Shown: positions 1-7,614 of the stretch, in pieces
How positions within the stretch are numbered: the stretch's first letter is position 1
Layout: each line of letters opens with the position of its first letter
Assembly (NCBI GenBank): GCA_029262275.1
Contig: JAJCZS010000017.1
Span: 1-32,139, forward strand
DNA length: 32,139 nucleotides
Direction of reading: 5' to 3'
DNA from: Deltaproteobacteria bacterium
GTDB lineage: Bacteria > Desulfobacterota_D > UBA1144 > Nemesobacterales > UBA2774
Translations under genes and position numbers: made by a program
The notes under the pieces: generated by a model
What the model was told of the DNA's origin: nothing
Database searches by the model: none
Seen by the model: the letters and a program-made list of their open reading frames with translations, nothing else

Positions 1-79
1 TGGGGTGCGTGACCGGATTTGAACCGGCGACCCCTGGGACCACAACCCAGTGCTCTAACCAACCTGAGCTACACGCACC
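1..79 (-). tRNA. tRNA-His (GTG)
   Basis: Read on the minus strand this folds as a full cloverleaf. The 7-bp acceptor is GTGCGTG/CACGCAC, the T-arm contains GGTTCAAATCC, and the anticodon stem CTGGG/CCCAG closes the loop TTGTGGT. The anticodon GTG (plus-strand 41-43) gives histidine. The extra 5' G at position 79 faces the discriminator C at position 4, the G-1:C73 pair that marks tRNA-His. The CCA end is encoded at 1-3, so the gene ends at the window edge. It lies 65 nt downstream of tRNA-Arg and is probably co-transcribed with it. Confidence 0.97.
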
Positions 80-144
80 ATTGAATCAGAATTTCAGATT
101 ATAGTAATAATATACCAACAAAACTTCTTTTCTATAAAAAAATG

Positions 145-218
<74 letters not shown>

Positions 219-247
219 AAACAACATACTCCTTCAAAAGAAGGAAC

Positions 248-276
248 ATTCTACCTAAACGCTGATAACTCTGCAA
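248..276 (-). promoter_or_regulatory. Sigma-70-type promoter of the tRNA-Arg/tRNA-His unit
   Basis: Minus strand: -35 TTGCAG (271-276), a 17-nt spacer, -10 TAGAAT (248-253). The spacing is ideal and it points at tRNA-Arg. Just downstream, at 230-245, is a perfect 6-bp inverted repeat TCCTTC-AAAA-GAAGGA, which would lie in the 5' leader of the precursor. Its role is unknown; processing or attenuation is possible. Confidence 0.6.
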
Positions 277-331
277 TATTCTCTCTAATCTGATTGAGTT
301 AAATGCTTTGAAAAACTAATTGTCTATAAAC

Positions 332-616
332 TTATGAGTCCTTAATTGATTCGTTATATGCAGACCTCAAGATAGCAATACATAAAGACACATATGTACC
401 AAATCTAGAATCATTGGTGCCTAAAAGCAGTGCCTCATGATGAGTGCGAAGAAATAGCGTGTAATACTGGCTTGTTACACCACATAGTTCATCTATTAAA
501 TTAAGTGCCTTTTTACCCCATTCTTTAAATTCTTCAGGATTCCAAAACCCATGAGTAGAATGTTTTGATTCTGCTATTAATTCCTCGTACTTTTTTTCGA
601 TTGCGATACTTATCAT
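332..616 (-). CDS. Small hypothetical protein (94 aa)
   Basis: I do not recognise a characterised family. The protein is soluble, helical and acidic, with no signal peptide. The central pattern, an aromatic/Trp segment (GFWNPEEFKEWGKKALNLI) followed by a Gly-x-x-Ser-x-Tyr-Tyr segment, resembles helical N-terminal modules that I recall preceding effector domains in some defence-type bacterial proteins. That likeness is from memory and weak. It starts 13 nt after the ppk2 stop. It has no Shine-Dalgarno sequence, but TATAAT at 622-627 (minus) ends 5 nt before the ATG, so it may have its own leaderless promoter. This supports it as a real gene rather than a chance frame. Confidence 0.6.
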   Translation of the reverse strand: MISIAIEKKYEELIAESKHSTHGFWNPEEFKEWGKKALNLIDELCGVTSQYYTLFLRTHHEALLLGTNDSRFGTYVSLCIAILRSAYNESIKDS

Positions 617-629
617 AGGTGATTATAAA

Positions 630-1541
630 TTATTTAACTGCACTGCCCTTCAGTGGATCCAGAATTTCTATCTTTGGTTCACTGTGATCATGATTTTCAT
701 GATCTTCCATCAGCTCACTCAGAACAGACATCTGCAACTTGTTCAAACCTTTAAAAGCTACCCCATTTACTTCCACTGTATAGGTATCAGTAACATCTTT
801 ACCTGTAAGCGGGACAAACTTCTTATTTCCAAAATTTCTAACAATATAAAGCATTGTTGTAAGCCTGGACTCTTTTCTAGAATTTGAATTTATTAATACC
901 CAAGGTGACTTAGGAGACGCTGTATGCGTAAACATCTGCTCTTTATATTTAGTATAGGTCTCCCACTTTTTTCTGGCATGAAAGTCGTTTTCAGAGAACT
1001 TCCAGAATTTAAGAGGATCCGATAAACGCTCCTGAAAACGGTACAACTGGTGCTCAGGATCCACGGATAGATAGAACTTTACCAATTTCAGCCCATTATC
1101 TATTAACTTATGCTCCCAATCCAACACCTTACGAATAAAGTACTCGTACTGTGATTTTGAGCAATAACCCATAGTAGGCTCAATTAATGCACGGTTGTAC
1201 CAGGATCGATCAAAAAATACAATCTCACCTTCTTTAGGTAAGTGCTGCTCATAGCGATGAAACCAGTATTTAGATTCTTTTTTTGTAGGGATACCAAGAT
1301 CTATGGTTCTAAAATACTTGGGCATAAGACTCTGGGTTAATCTAAGGATGGTAGAACCTTTACCGGCAGCATCTCTACCATCAAAACATATACAGACTCT
1401 TTGCCCCAATTTTGCTACTTTTTGCTGAATTGTTAAAAGCTCTAATTGTAGACGGCGTTTTTCAATGTTGTAGTCTTTTATACTTATTCCAGTATATGGA
1501 GCTTCAATCTTAACAACTTTTTTGCCGGTAAGCTTTTTCAT
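630..1541 (-). CDS. ppk2: PPK2-family polyphosphate kinase
   Basis: Polyphosphate:nucleoside-diphosphate phosphotransferase. The PPK2 family uses inorganic polyphosphate to phosphorylate nucleotides (or the reverse), linking phosphate storage to GTP/ATP supply in the cytoplasm. The 303-aa length fits a single-domain PPK2. The Walker A loop GRDAAGKGS is at residues 55-63. The Walker B segment FFDRSWYNR is at about 109-117, followed by the lid-region motif EPTMGYC. The C-terminal Trp/Phe-rich part (DPLKFWKFSENDFHARKKW) is also typical. The ATG has a GGAGG Shine-Dalgarno sequence 8 nt upstream. Nothing suggests an operon partner except the small downstream gene. ADP versus AMP or GDP preference cannot be read from sequence alone. 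Confidence 0.93.
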   Translation of the reverse strand: MKKLTGKKVVKIEAPYTGISIKDYNIEKRRLQLELLTIQQKVAKLGQRVCICFDGRDAAGKGSTILRLTQSLMPKYFRTIDLGIPTKKESKYWFHRYEQHLPKEGEIVFFDRSWYNRALIEPTMGYCSKSQYEYFIRKVLDWEHKLIDNGLKLVKFYLSVDPEHQLYRFQERLSDPLKFWKFSENDFHARKKWETYTKYKEQMFTHTASPKSPWVLINSNSRKESRLTTMLYIVRNFGNKKFVPLTGKDVTDTYTVEVNGVAFKGLNKLQMSVLSELMEDHENHDHSEPKIEILDPLKGSAVK

Positions 1542-1760
1542 ACCGCAATTCCTCCATTAGAATTTTAGACCCAAATACCGTGCTGGAAATTTTATCCTAC
1601 CCCAACTTAACAGACAAGGACAAGCAACTTATTTTATATAGAAGTACAAGGAATTATACCTAATTAAAGAAAACACATGTTTTCAATTCACAACAAAATT
1701 TGCAGATTTTTCTAATTTTTAGGAACGTACGAATGTTCGTTATTTCTATGTCTCTCTATA

Positions 1761-1789
1761 TTGATAATATCAAAACTCTTAGATATAAT
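1761..1789 (+). promoter_or_regulatory. Predicted promoter of the DUF11 surface-protein gene
   Basis: -35 TTGATA (1761-1766), a 17-nt spacer, and a perfect -10 TATAAT (1784-1789). The expected start of transcription is near 1796. That gives a 5' untranslated leader of about 300 nt before the ATG at 2101, long enough to hold the hairpin series at 1932-2044. Confidence 0.6.
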
Positions 1790-1931
1790 TTTATTAGGTG
1801 GAAGGAGAGAATGATTCCAAAAAACTATATGTTTTATATCATTATGTCATGTAGCGATAATTAGGTAGATACCGCTCCTAATTATATCATCTTTTTTCTC
1901 AATTCCATCCTTAAGTACATGCGCTTCCTTA

Positions 1932-2044
1932 CTCTATTGGGATAGAGGAGGGAAACCATGCTGATTTAGAATTGTAGCAATTTTGCTACTCGTCCTATGT
2001 GTCTATTTTTTTATAGACCAGGGGAGTTGCAGGATTGTGATCCT
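1932..2044 (+). promoter_or_regulatory. Four tandem hairpins in the 5' leader of the DUF11 gene
   Basis: Perfect stems are CTCTAT-TGGG-ATAGAG (1932-1947), GTAGCA-ATTT-TGCTAC (1974-1989), GTCTAT-6 nt-ATAGAC (2001-2018) and AGGAT-TGTG-ATCCT (2031-2044). Hairpins 1 and 3 share the TCTAT/ATAGA stem and are each followed by an AGGG-containing stretch, 69 nt apart, which looks like an internal duplication. The block ends 44 nt before the ribosome-binding site. It does not match the c-di-GMP-I, cobalamin, TPP or other riboswitch cores I could recall. A structured cis-regulatory leader is the likely meaning; the function is unknown. Confidence 0.45.
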
Positions 2045-2100
2045 TACAAATTCAAAGACCGGGGCTTATAGCCTACTGTCAAAAATTAGGGGGAATTGTC

Positions 2101-5100
2101 ATGAGATATGCATTTAGATTTGTATTTCTCTTGTTATTAGCATTTACATTATGGACTGGCCCTGCCAAAGCCCAGGAAGGCACTGGATTGCAGGTCCTAA
2201 AATTAGGTTCGCCTGAAGCAGTTCCAGGCGGATTTATGACTTACTCTATTTTTGTTACCAACAACGGTACGAGTTTTTTCTTTGATTCCTGTGTAGCTAT
2301 TGCAGGATGTAGCGTTGTACTAACGGATGATCTGCCTGCAGATTTTCTATTTAACGAGCTTGATATAACGGCAACTAAATATTTTGCAACTTTACCGCCT
2401 GTAACAGTGCCTTGCGCTGTGGTCGCGGGGGATCTTGTTTGTGACATTGGAGATTTTGTCCCAACAAATTTTGTTGAGATAAATATTCCCGGTACAGCAA
2501 GTGCTACTCTGTCACCTGGAGATATGATCACAAACGATGTCCTGGTCGACCCAGTAGGTGGATTAACTGGACTTGGACCTGACACTGATTCGTTCGATAC
2601 AACAATAGTCAGCTCAGCCCCACAAGTTAACCTAGCTATTTTTAAAACTGATGCACCAGATCCGGTGATTGGTGAAGCAGGCAACATACTTACATATACT
2701 CTTGCTGTAACAAACAGCGGACCAGATGATGCAACAAACGTAGTTGTAACAGATTTTATACCACCTACTGCCTCATTTGATTCAGTCATGCCTGCGGGAC
2801 CTTGTTCTCACGACGGCTCACCTACTGGCGGTATAGTAACATGTACTTTCCCATCACTAGCTGCAGGGGATATAGGAATGATAACTATTACCGTTAATCC
2901 TCCTGTACTTGCAATCGGCAATCAGGATGTAGCGATACTCAATGTCGCAACAGTTACTTCTGATCAAGTCGACGGCGCTCTTAGCGACAATACTGTTGGA
3001 GAGGGAACAATAGTTACAGCACCAGTACCAAATGAAACTATATCAGATTTAATAGTAACTAAGGCTGCTCCAAATATAGTTATTCAAAATCAGGAGTTCT
3101 TCTATTCTATAGAGGTCTTCAATGTAGGTCCTGACCCAGCTGTTAATGTAACGTTAAGAGACTCGCCATTTATGAATACTACAATTAACGGAGCTGGAAT
3201 AGTTGCAAATGCGCCGATCGCTTGTTTCCCACTAGCACTTCCAAATTTCGCGTGTGATATTCTGGTGCCGATACTTCCTGGTCAATCAGTGGAGTTTCTT
3301 GTACCTGCAACCTATTCGGGCGGGCTGCCTACGCTTCCTGATCCTCTTCCGATATTTAACGTGGCTAATGTTATTTTAGGGCCAAGTAATATTCCGGACA
3401 CAATTCAAGTAGATCCAATTCCAAGTAACAATACATTTGTTAATGTTACAAATGTAGTACCTCCTCCTGCTATAATTAGCGAATCAGATCTGGTTATGAC
3501 AAAAACAGCTCCTGAAATAGTTATACAGGGTGAGAATTTCGAATACACATTGTTCGTAACTAACCTTGGAGACAATGTAGCGGAAAACGTTACTGTGACT
3601 GATATTCTTCCTCCAAGTGTTGACATAGTTACTTTACCTATGGGATGTGTAGAAATGCCTGCAATGTCAAATATTGTAGAATGCACAATTCCATCAATTG
3701 CAGTTGACACAGTAATACAGCTGATTATAGAAGTTACTCCAAATGATCTTGGTCTGATTTACAATATCGCGACCACTTCACTTGGACTTAGCAATCAGCC
3801 TAATACTCAGCAAGTAGATCCTGTACCTGGCAACAATACAGACTCGGCAGTTTCAGAGGTAATTCCTCCTCCTATAATGACTACAACCTCTAATTTGGTT
3901 GTTAAAAAGGCCGCACCAATTTTAGTCATTGAAGATAATGAGTTTGAATATGACATAGAGGTGACTAATCTTGGACCAGATCTTGCTCAAAACGTAATTC
4001 TGACAGATATCATTCCAGAAGACGTAACCTTTTCTAACTTGCCTGCAGGCTGTGGAGTAGTTGTGAATGCTCCTCCTGCAAACGATGAATTGATTTGCAA
4101 CCTTGGAGATATTGCAATGGCTCAGGTCATAAGACTTAGCATAACAGCACAATACACCGGAGCTTTCCCAGCACTTCCTGACTCGTTTGTGCTATTTAAC
4201 TTAGTAAATGTTGAGTTTGGACTGGTCGATAATTTAATGCAGATCGACCCTGAGACAAGCAATAACACAGATATCGCTCTGACCCGTATTATTGCAGAGC
4301 CACCTGCAATTAATCTTGTGGATCTATTTGTAGTTAAAACTGATTCACCAGATCCGGTTGTAACTGGAACGGACCTTACATATAACCTGTTTGTTTATAA
4401 CTTTGGTCCAAATAATGCAGAGAATGTAATCGTAACAGATACTCTGCCATCAGGTGCAGCTCTTGTGAGTGCTCCTGGTTGTGTTCCTGCAGGAAATGTA
4501 CTTACCTGTGTTATTCCACTTATACAATCTAACGGTGGTGTAGCGATTATTCCTATCATGGTTACAGCACCTCCAATACCGCCTGATGAGGAATCATTTA
4601 TGATTCTAAATTCGGCACGTGCAGATGTTGATCCATTTTTCTTACTTTCGGACAACATAATTCAATTAGACTATGCACCATCTAACAATACAGACTCAGA
4701 GAAGACAACTGTAGTTCCTGTACCACCACCAATGTCTGATCTGTTAATTCTTAAAACAGACACACCAGATCCTGTAATTGAAGATGATGTTCTGACATAC
4801 ACAATATTTGTAAAGAACACAGGTCCAGATCCTGCATTTGGAGTCCTCGTAAGTGATTGGTTACCTCAAGAAGGGCTTGATCTTGATACGGTTAACTTCA
4901 CTTTCAGCCCTAATGTAGATGGATGTATACAGGATCCAGATGTTGCTATGGAACCATATAAGGTTGAATGCTTAATTCCATCATTAGGAGTAGAAGAAAG
5001 TGCAACAATTACTGTTGCTGTTACAACACTTCCACTACCAGATGGCGTAGAGTTCTTAAACATATTCAACCTAGCAAAAGTTGAATCAATAGGGGATCTA

Positions 5101-6168
5101 ATTAATCCTCCTTCAGCTGATCCTAACCCACTAAACAATGTGGTTGTGGAATCTACACTTATTGGAGAGTTTGTGCCAATAGCTGATCTCTTTGTTATAA
5201 AGAGTGATTCCCCCGACCCTGTTTTTGTAGATCAAACTCTTACTTATGTTCTTTTCGTAAGTAACGCAGGACCAGATCCAGCTACAAATGTAGTTGTTAC
5301 AGATACTTTGCCAGATAGCGTAGACCTTATATCCGCAACACCTGACCAGGGCGTTTGTGGTGGTCTCGTAGGAGATATGATAACCTGCAATTTAGGAAAC
5401 CTAGCTGTAGGAGCATTCACAGAAATTAGGATCTTAGTTACTCCTACAATACCTGGAACAATTCTAAATGTAGCTCAGGTTATGGGTGATGAGCATGATC
5501 CAAAGTCATCAAATAACATATCACCTCAGACAACAACGGTTAATCCTAAAATATTCACTCCTCCTGACAACCCAGGAGAGCCAAATGGAAACGATATATT
5601 TGTATTGAAGTTTGTTTCCCCTAATCCTGTCGAAGTTGGTCAGGAAGTTACCTTTACAATAATAGTTGGTAACAACGGCGAATTTGGTTCTGGTGCAACC
5701 GTAGTTGACGATCTCCCTGCTGGGCTTACTTTTCTATCAGCCACAGTTAACACTGGAGATCCTTGTAATCTAGTCAATGGCGATGTTGTTTGCGATATCG
5801 GGACCATACCACCTCTAGGCCAAGGCCAGACAGTTGTGGTAGAGGTTCGTGCTATAGCCAACCAAACCGGAACCCTTCCAAATACTGCTTTCTTGGACAA
5901 TGTTCCTAATGACCCAGTCACAAATAACAATGTTTCTATTGTTGCACTGACTGTTGTTCCGGATATATCCGTTCCACAGCCACCAGCAAATCCAGATGAT
6001 GGAGATGATGGAGATGGTGGAAATGATGGCGACACTGAAGGTAGTAACAATGGTGGATGCACAGTAGCTGCGGGTTCAATTAACACCAGCAGCACAGCAA
6101 CCAACTTTGCATTACTGCTACTGCCGCTGTTAGTATTTGGATTTAGATCAATAAAAAGAAAGAAATAA
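2101..6168 (+). CDS. Giant secreted DUF11 nine-repeat surface protein with Gly-Gly-Cys C-terminal sorting tail
   Basis: Exported adhesin-like or structural surface protein of 1355 aa. The signal peptide ends at Ala-Lys-Ala (residue 24). Nine DUF11 immunoglobulin-like beta-sandwich repeats of about 110-150 aa follow. Each opens with a [SV]DL-x-[VI]-x-K-x-x[SA]P pattern, continues with T-[YF]-x-[LI]-x-V-x-N-x-G and N-V-x-[VL]-x-D-x-[LI]-P, and most end in D-P-x-x-x-NN. Each repeat has its own Cys pair (C-x8 to x14-C), consistent with one disulfide per domain. An Asp/Gly-rich linker leads to GGCTVAA (Cys1320), a hydrophobic helix (about 1337-1349) and the basic end RSIKRKK. This is a C-terminal sorting tail of the MYXO/JDVT/SYNERG-CTERM kind. 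The Shine-Dalgarno sequence is AGGGGGA. The gene stands alone, with a promoter, a long leader and a terminator. Exact tail class and ligand are unknown. Confidence 0.9.
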   Translation: MRYAFRFVFLLLLAFTLWTGPAKAQEGTGLQVLKLGSPEAVPGGFMTYSIFVTNNGTSFFFDSCVAIAGCSVVLTDDLPADFLFNELDITATKYFATLPPVTVPCAVVAGDLVCDIGDFVPTNFVEINIPGTASATLSPGDMITNDVLVDPVGGLTGLGPDTDSFDTTIVSSAPQVNLAIFKTDAPDPVIGEAGNILTYTLAVTNSGPDDATNVVVTDFIPPTASFDSVMPAGPCSHDGSPTGGIVTCTFPSLAAGDIGMITITVNPPVLAIGNQDVAILNVATVTSDQVDGALSDNTVGEGTIVTAPVPNETISDLIVTKAAPNIVIQNQEFFYSIEVFNVGPDPAVNVTLRDSPFMNTTINGAGIVANAPIACFPLALPNFACDILVPILPGQSVEFLVPATYSGGLPTLPDPLPIFNVANVILGPSNIPDTIQVDPIPSNNTFVNVTNVVPPPAIISESDLVMTKTAPEIVIQGENFEYTLFVTNLGDNVAENVTVTDILPPSVDIVTLPMGCVEMPAMSNIVECTIPSIAVDTVIQLIIEVTPNDLGLIYNIATTSLGLSNQPNTQQVDPVPGNNTDSAVSEVIPPPIMTTTSNLVVKKAAPILVIEDNEFEYDIEVTNLGPDLAQNVILTDIIPEDVTFSNLPAGCGVVVNAPPANDELICNLGDIAMAQVIRLSITAQYTGAFPALPDSFVLFNLVNVEFGLVDNLMQIDPETSNNTDIALTRIIAEPPAINLVDLFVVKTDSPDPVVTGTDLTYNLFVYNFGPNNAENVIVTDTLPSGAALVSAPGCVPAGNVLTCVIPLIQSNGGVAIIPIMVTAPPIPPDEESFMILNSARADVDPFFLLSDNIIQLDYAPSNNTDSEKTTVVPVPPPMSDLLILKTDTPDPVIEDDVLTYTIFVKNTGPDPAFGVLVSDWLPQEGLDLDTVNFTFSPNVDGCIQDPDVAMEPYKVECLIPSLGVEESATITVAVTTLPLPDGVEFLNIFNLAKVESIGDLINPPSADPNPLNNVVVESTLIGEFVPIADLFVIKSDSPDPVFVDQTLTYVLFVSNAGPDPATNVVVTDTLPDSVDLISATPDQGVCGGLVGDMITCNLGNLAVGAFTEIRILVTPTIPGTILNVAQVMGDEHDPKSSNNISPQTTTVNPKIFTPPDNPGEPNGNDIFVLKFVSPNPVEVGQEVTFTIIVGNNGEFGSGATVVDDLPAGLTFLSATVNTGDPCNLVNGDVVCDIGTIPPLGQGQTVVVEVRAIANQTGTLPNTAFLDNVPNDPVTNNNVSIVALTVVPDISVPQPPANPDDGDDGDGGNDGDTEGSNNGGCTVAAGSINTSSTATNFALLLLPLLVFGFRSIKRKK

Positions 6169-6179
6169 AGTAAGTATTG

Positions 6180-6210
6180 GGGAGGAGGCGTAAGCCTCCT
6201 CCCTTTTTTT
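6180..6210 (+). terminator. Rho-independent terminator after the DUF11 gene
   Basis: Perfect 10-bp GC-rich stem GGGAGGAGGC, GTAA loop, GCCTCCTCCC (6180-6203), followed by seven T (6204-6210). It begins 12 nt after the stop codon. This is the only textbook intrinsic terminator I found in the window. Confidence 0.93.
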
Positions 6211-6313
6211 ATCCTACCTATTTACAAGAATCCCTTTATAGCTAAATATCACTTCTATAAGAACTGAGAATTTAAAAGGTTTAAATGAAATTATGAATAG
6301 AAACTAGATTAGG

Positions 6314-6341
6314 ATTGCTATAATAATTTCTATATAGCAAT
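6314..6341. repeat. Perfect 9-bp inverted repeat between DUF11 gene and tRNA-Pro
   Basis: ATTGCTATA (6314-6322), a 10-nt loop, and TATAGCAAT (6333-6341). It lies in the gap between the DUF11 terminator and the 3' end of tRNA-Pro (minus). No T-run follows on either strand, so it is not a standard terminator. It may be a processing hairpin or a binding site. Confidence 0.45.
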
Positions 6342-6385
6342 AGAAAGAAATGCAGATAAGTTGCTGTTATGATTGAGAAAAAAGA

Positions 6386-6462
6386 TGGTCGGGGTGAGAG
6401 GGCTCGAACCTCCGACCTCAGCGTCCCAAGCGCTGCGCGCTCCCAAACTGCGCTACACCCCG
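6386..6462 (-). tRNA. tRNA-Pro (TGG)
   Basis: Minus strand: acceptor CGGGGTG/CACCCCG, D-arm TAGCGCAG, anticodon stem CAGCG/CGCTG around the loop CTTGGGA with anticodon TGG, T-arm GGTTCGAGCCC, discriminator A, and encoded CCA at 6386-6388. A promoter, TTGTCG (6501-6506), 16-nt spacer, TATACT (6479-6484), precedes it. A run of T follows the CCA. Confidence 0.97.
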
Positions 6463-6478
6463 AATCAAAGTGAAAATG

Positions 6479-6506
6479 AGTATACCTACTAAATCAAAAA
6501 CGACAA
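6479..6506 (-). promoter_or_regulatory. Predicted promoter of tRNA-Pro
   Basis: Minus strand -35 TTGTCG (6501-6506), 16-nt spacer, -10 TATACT (6479-6484). The -10 ends 16 nt before the mature 5' end of the tRNA, leaving a short precursor leader. Confidence 0.5.
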
Positions 6507-6580
6507 GGACACATCGTATCTCTTTTTAAAAGAAAATATCAGTCCTTAATCCATAGTCAACAATAAGAAACTAAATGACT

Positions 6581-6880
6581 CTAACCTAAGTATTTGTCAT
6601 AAACTTCTTTTGCCCAGAAAATCTCTGTTCCGGATGATAGAAGAGCGGTCTCCATGATTGTCTCAGCAATTTCAGCCTTGCTAATCTTAAGCGAAAGAGC
6701 TTTCTTAATTCTAGATTCAACGCAATGTGGACATCTTCCATGAACTGCAACTGCTATAGCAATTAAGGCCTTTGTGTTAGGATCTAATTTCGTTTCCCCT
6801 TCACACGCTTTATAGAACTGCCACCACCCTTCAGCCATCTCAGGTGCGTGTTTTTCAAACCATCTCTGGTCATCTGCCAT
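6581..6880 (-). CDS. Carboxymuconolactone decarboxylase / AhpD-like family protein
   Basis: A 99-aa all-helical CMD-domain protein. Family members include AhpD-type alkylhydroperoxidases that use a CxxC pair to reduce peroxides or relay electrons. The CPHC motif is at residues 50-53, after an Ala/Val-rich helix (KALIAIAVAVHGRC). The helix after it ends in KAEIAETI, as is usual. The family's CxxC-x3-His arrangement is altered: the His position holds Arg57 (CPHCVESR). This may change proton relay or mark a non-peroxidase subgroup. Shine-Dalgarno GGAGG lies 9 nt before the ATG. It is 67 nt downstream of msrA on the same strand, so a shared oxidative-stress unit is likely. Confidence 0.85.
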   Translation of the reverse strand: MADDQRWFEKHAPEMAEGWWQFYKACEGETKLDPNTKALIAIAVAVHGRCPHCVESRIKKALSLKISKAEIAETIMETALLSSGTEIFWAKEVYDKYLG

Positions 6881-6947
6881 TATTTACTACCTCCTATATT
6901 TTTGTATGGTTCTTTAATACTTTAATCCGAATTTGAATTTACTAATT

Positions 6948-7490
6948 TTATTTTAAGTTCTTCATGTGCTCTACATACTTTCCTCTTCCGGACCCCATCT
7001 TATATGATGCATAACCAATAGGATTCTTTTCATAAAAATTCTGATGATATTCCTCGGCCGGATAAAAATCCATAGCAGACCTAATCTCAGTTACTATAGG
7101 CCCTGGGTATCTACCACTTTCCCCGAGTTTCTTTTTAGACTCTTCTGCAGTAGCTCTTTGTTCATCTGTGTGATAAAAAATTGCGGTCCTATAATGCATA
7201 CCCCTGTCAACAAACTGCCCTCCCCCATCTGTCGGGTCAACATTCAGCCAGAAAACGTCTAACAACTTCTCATATGAGATCACAGATGGATCATATAGTA
7301 CTTGGACCGACTCCAAATGCTCTGTTCTTCCTAAACAGACATCGTCATAAGTTGGATTACTTTCTTCACCACCCGTATAGCCAACGGTTGTAGAGATTAC
7401 GCCGTCTAGATTGTCAAAGGGGGGCTGCATACACCAAAAGCATCCACCTGATAATGTTGCCTTCTCGTACTTCTCGTCTGAAATACCCAT
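6948..7490 (-). CDS. msrA: Peptide-methionine (S)-S-oxide reductase MsrA
   Basis: Repairs oxidised methionine (S-sulfoxide form) in proteins using thioredoxin-type electrons, in the cytoplasm. The catalytic motif GGCFWC (Cys17 nucleophile) sits near the N-terminus. It is followed by TTVGYTGG, the conserved H-L-E-S-V (EHLESVQVLYDP) and the WLNVDPTDGGGQFVDRG segment that binds the substrate methyl and sulfoxide. The C-terminal part has FYPAEEYHQNFY. The length (180 aa) is normal for single-domain MsrA; there is no MsrB fusion. AAGGAG lies 13 nt before the ATG, longer than usual. Downstream is the AhpD-like gene, consistent with a redox-repair pair. Confidence 0.96.
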   Translation of the reverse strand: MGISDEKYEKATLSGGCFWCMQPPFDNLDGVISTTVGYTGGEESNPTYDDVCLGRTEHLESVQVLYDPSVISYEKLLDVFWLNVDPTDGGGQFVDRGMHYRTAIFYHTDEQRATAEESKKKLGESGRYPGPIVTEIRSAMDFYPAEEYHQNFYEKNPIGYASYKMGSGRGKYVEHMKNLK

Positions 7491-7536
7491 CTTATTATTA
7501 GTACTCCTTATCTATGTAGAAAACTCAAGTTTTAAT

Positions 7537-7565
7537 ATCTAGTTAGATTCTTATAGAAACTAGAT
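7537..7565. repeat. 8-bp inverted repeat upstream of msrA
   Basis: ATCTAGTT (7537-7544), 13-nt spacer, AACTAGAT (7558-7565). It lies in the 124-bp gap between the minus-strand membrane-protein gene and msrA, about 50 nt upstream of the msrA start. The arms and spacing could fit a dimeric regulator or a weak hairpin. There is no T-run. Confidence 0.35.
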
Positions 7566-7614
7566 AATTCTCATAATTAGACTAGCACAAAATTCAATCT
7601 CCTATAAGCAAATC

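Larger units (their letters stand above)
1542..2100. other. 559-bp regulatory intergenic region, no convincing protein gene
   Basis: AT-rich divergent spacer between ppk2 and the DUF11 gene. It holds a sigma-70-like promoter (1761-1789) and four consecutive hairpins (1932-2044), both listed separately, and the Shine-Dalgarno AGGGGGA (2088-2094) of the DUF11 gene. A tiny frame at 1811-1864 (17 codons, preceded by AAGGAG but only 3 nt from its ATG) could be a leader peptide, but support is poor. An imperfect dyad sits around 1724-1741, just upstream of the promoter, and could be an operator. Confidence 0.6.

Noticed and set aside
1811-1864. 17-codon frame with AAGGAG upstream, possible leader peptide
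   Set aside because: Only 3 nt separate the site from the ATG, and the peptide shows no regulatory codon run.
1932-2044. Leader as a known riboswitch (c-di-GMP-I and others)
   Set aside because: The conserved core sequences I recall are absent; only generic hairpins are visible.
2241-2789. 182-aa minus-strand frame inside the DUF11 gene
   Set aside because: Shadow of a repeat-rich coding frame; no ribosome site and no domain. The same holds for other frames inside this gene.
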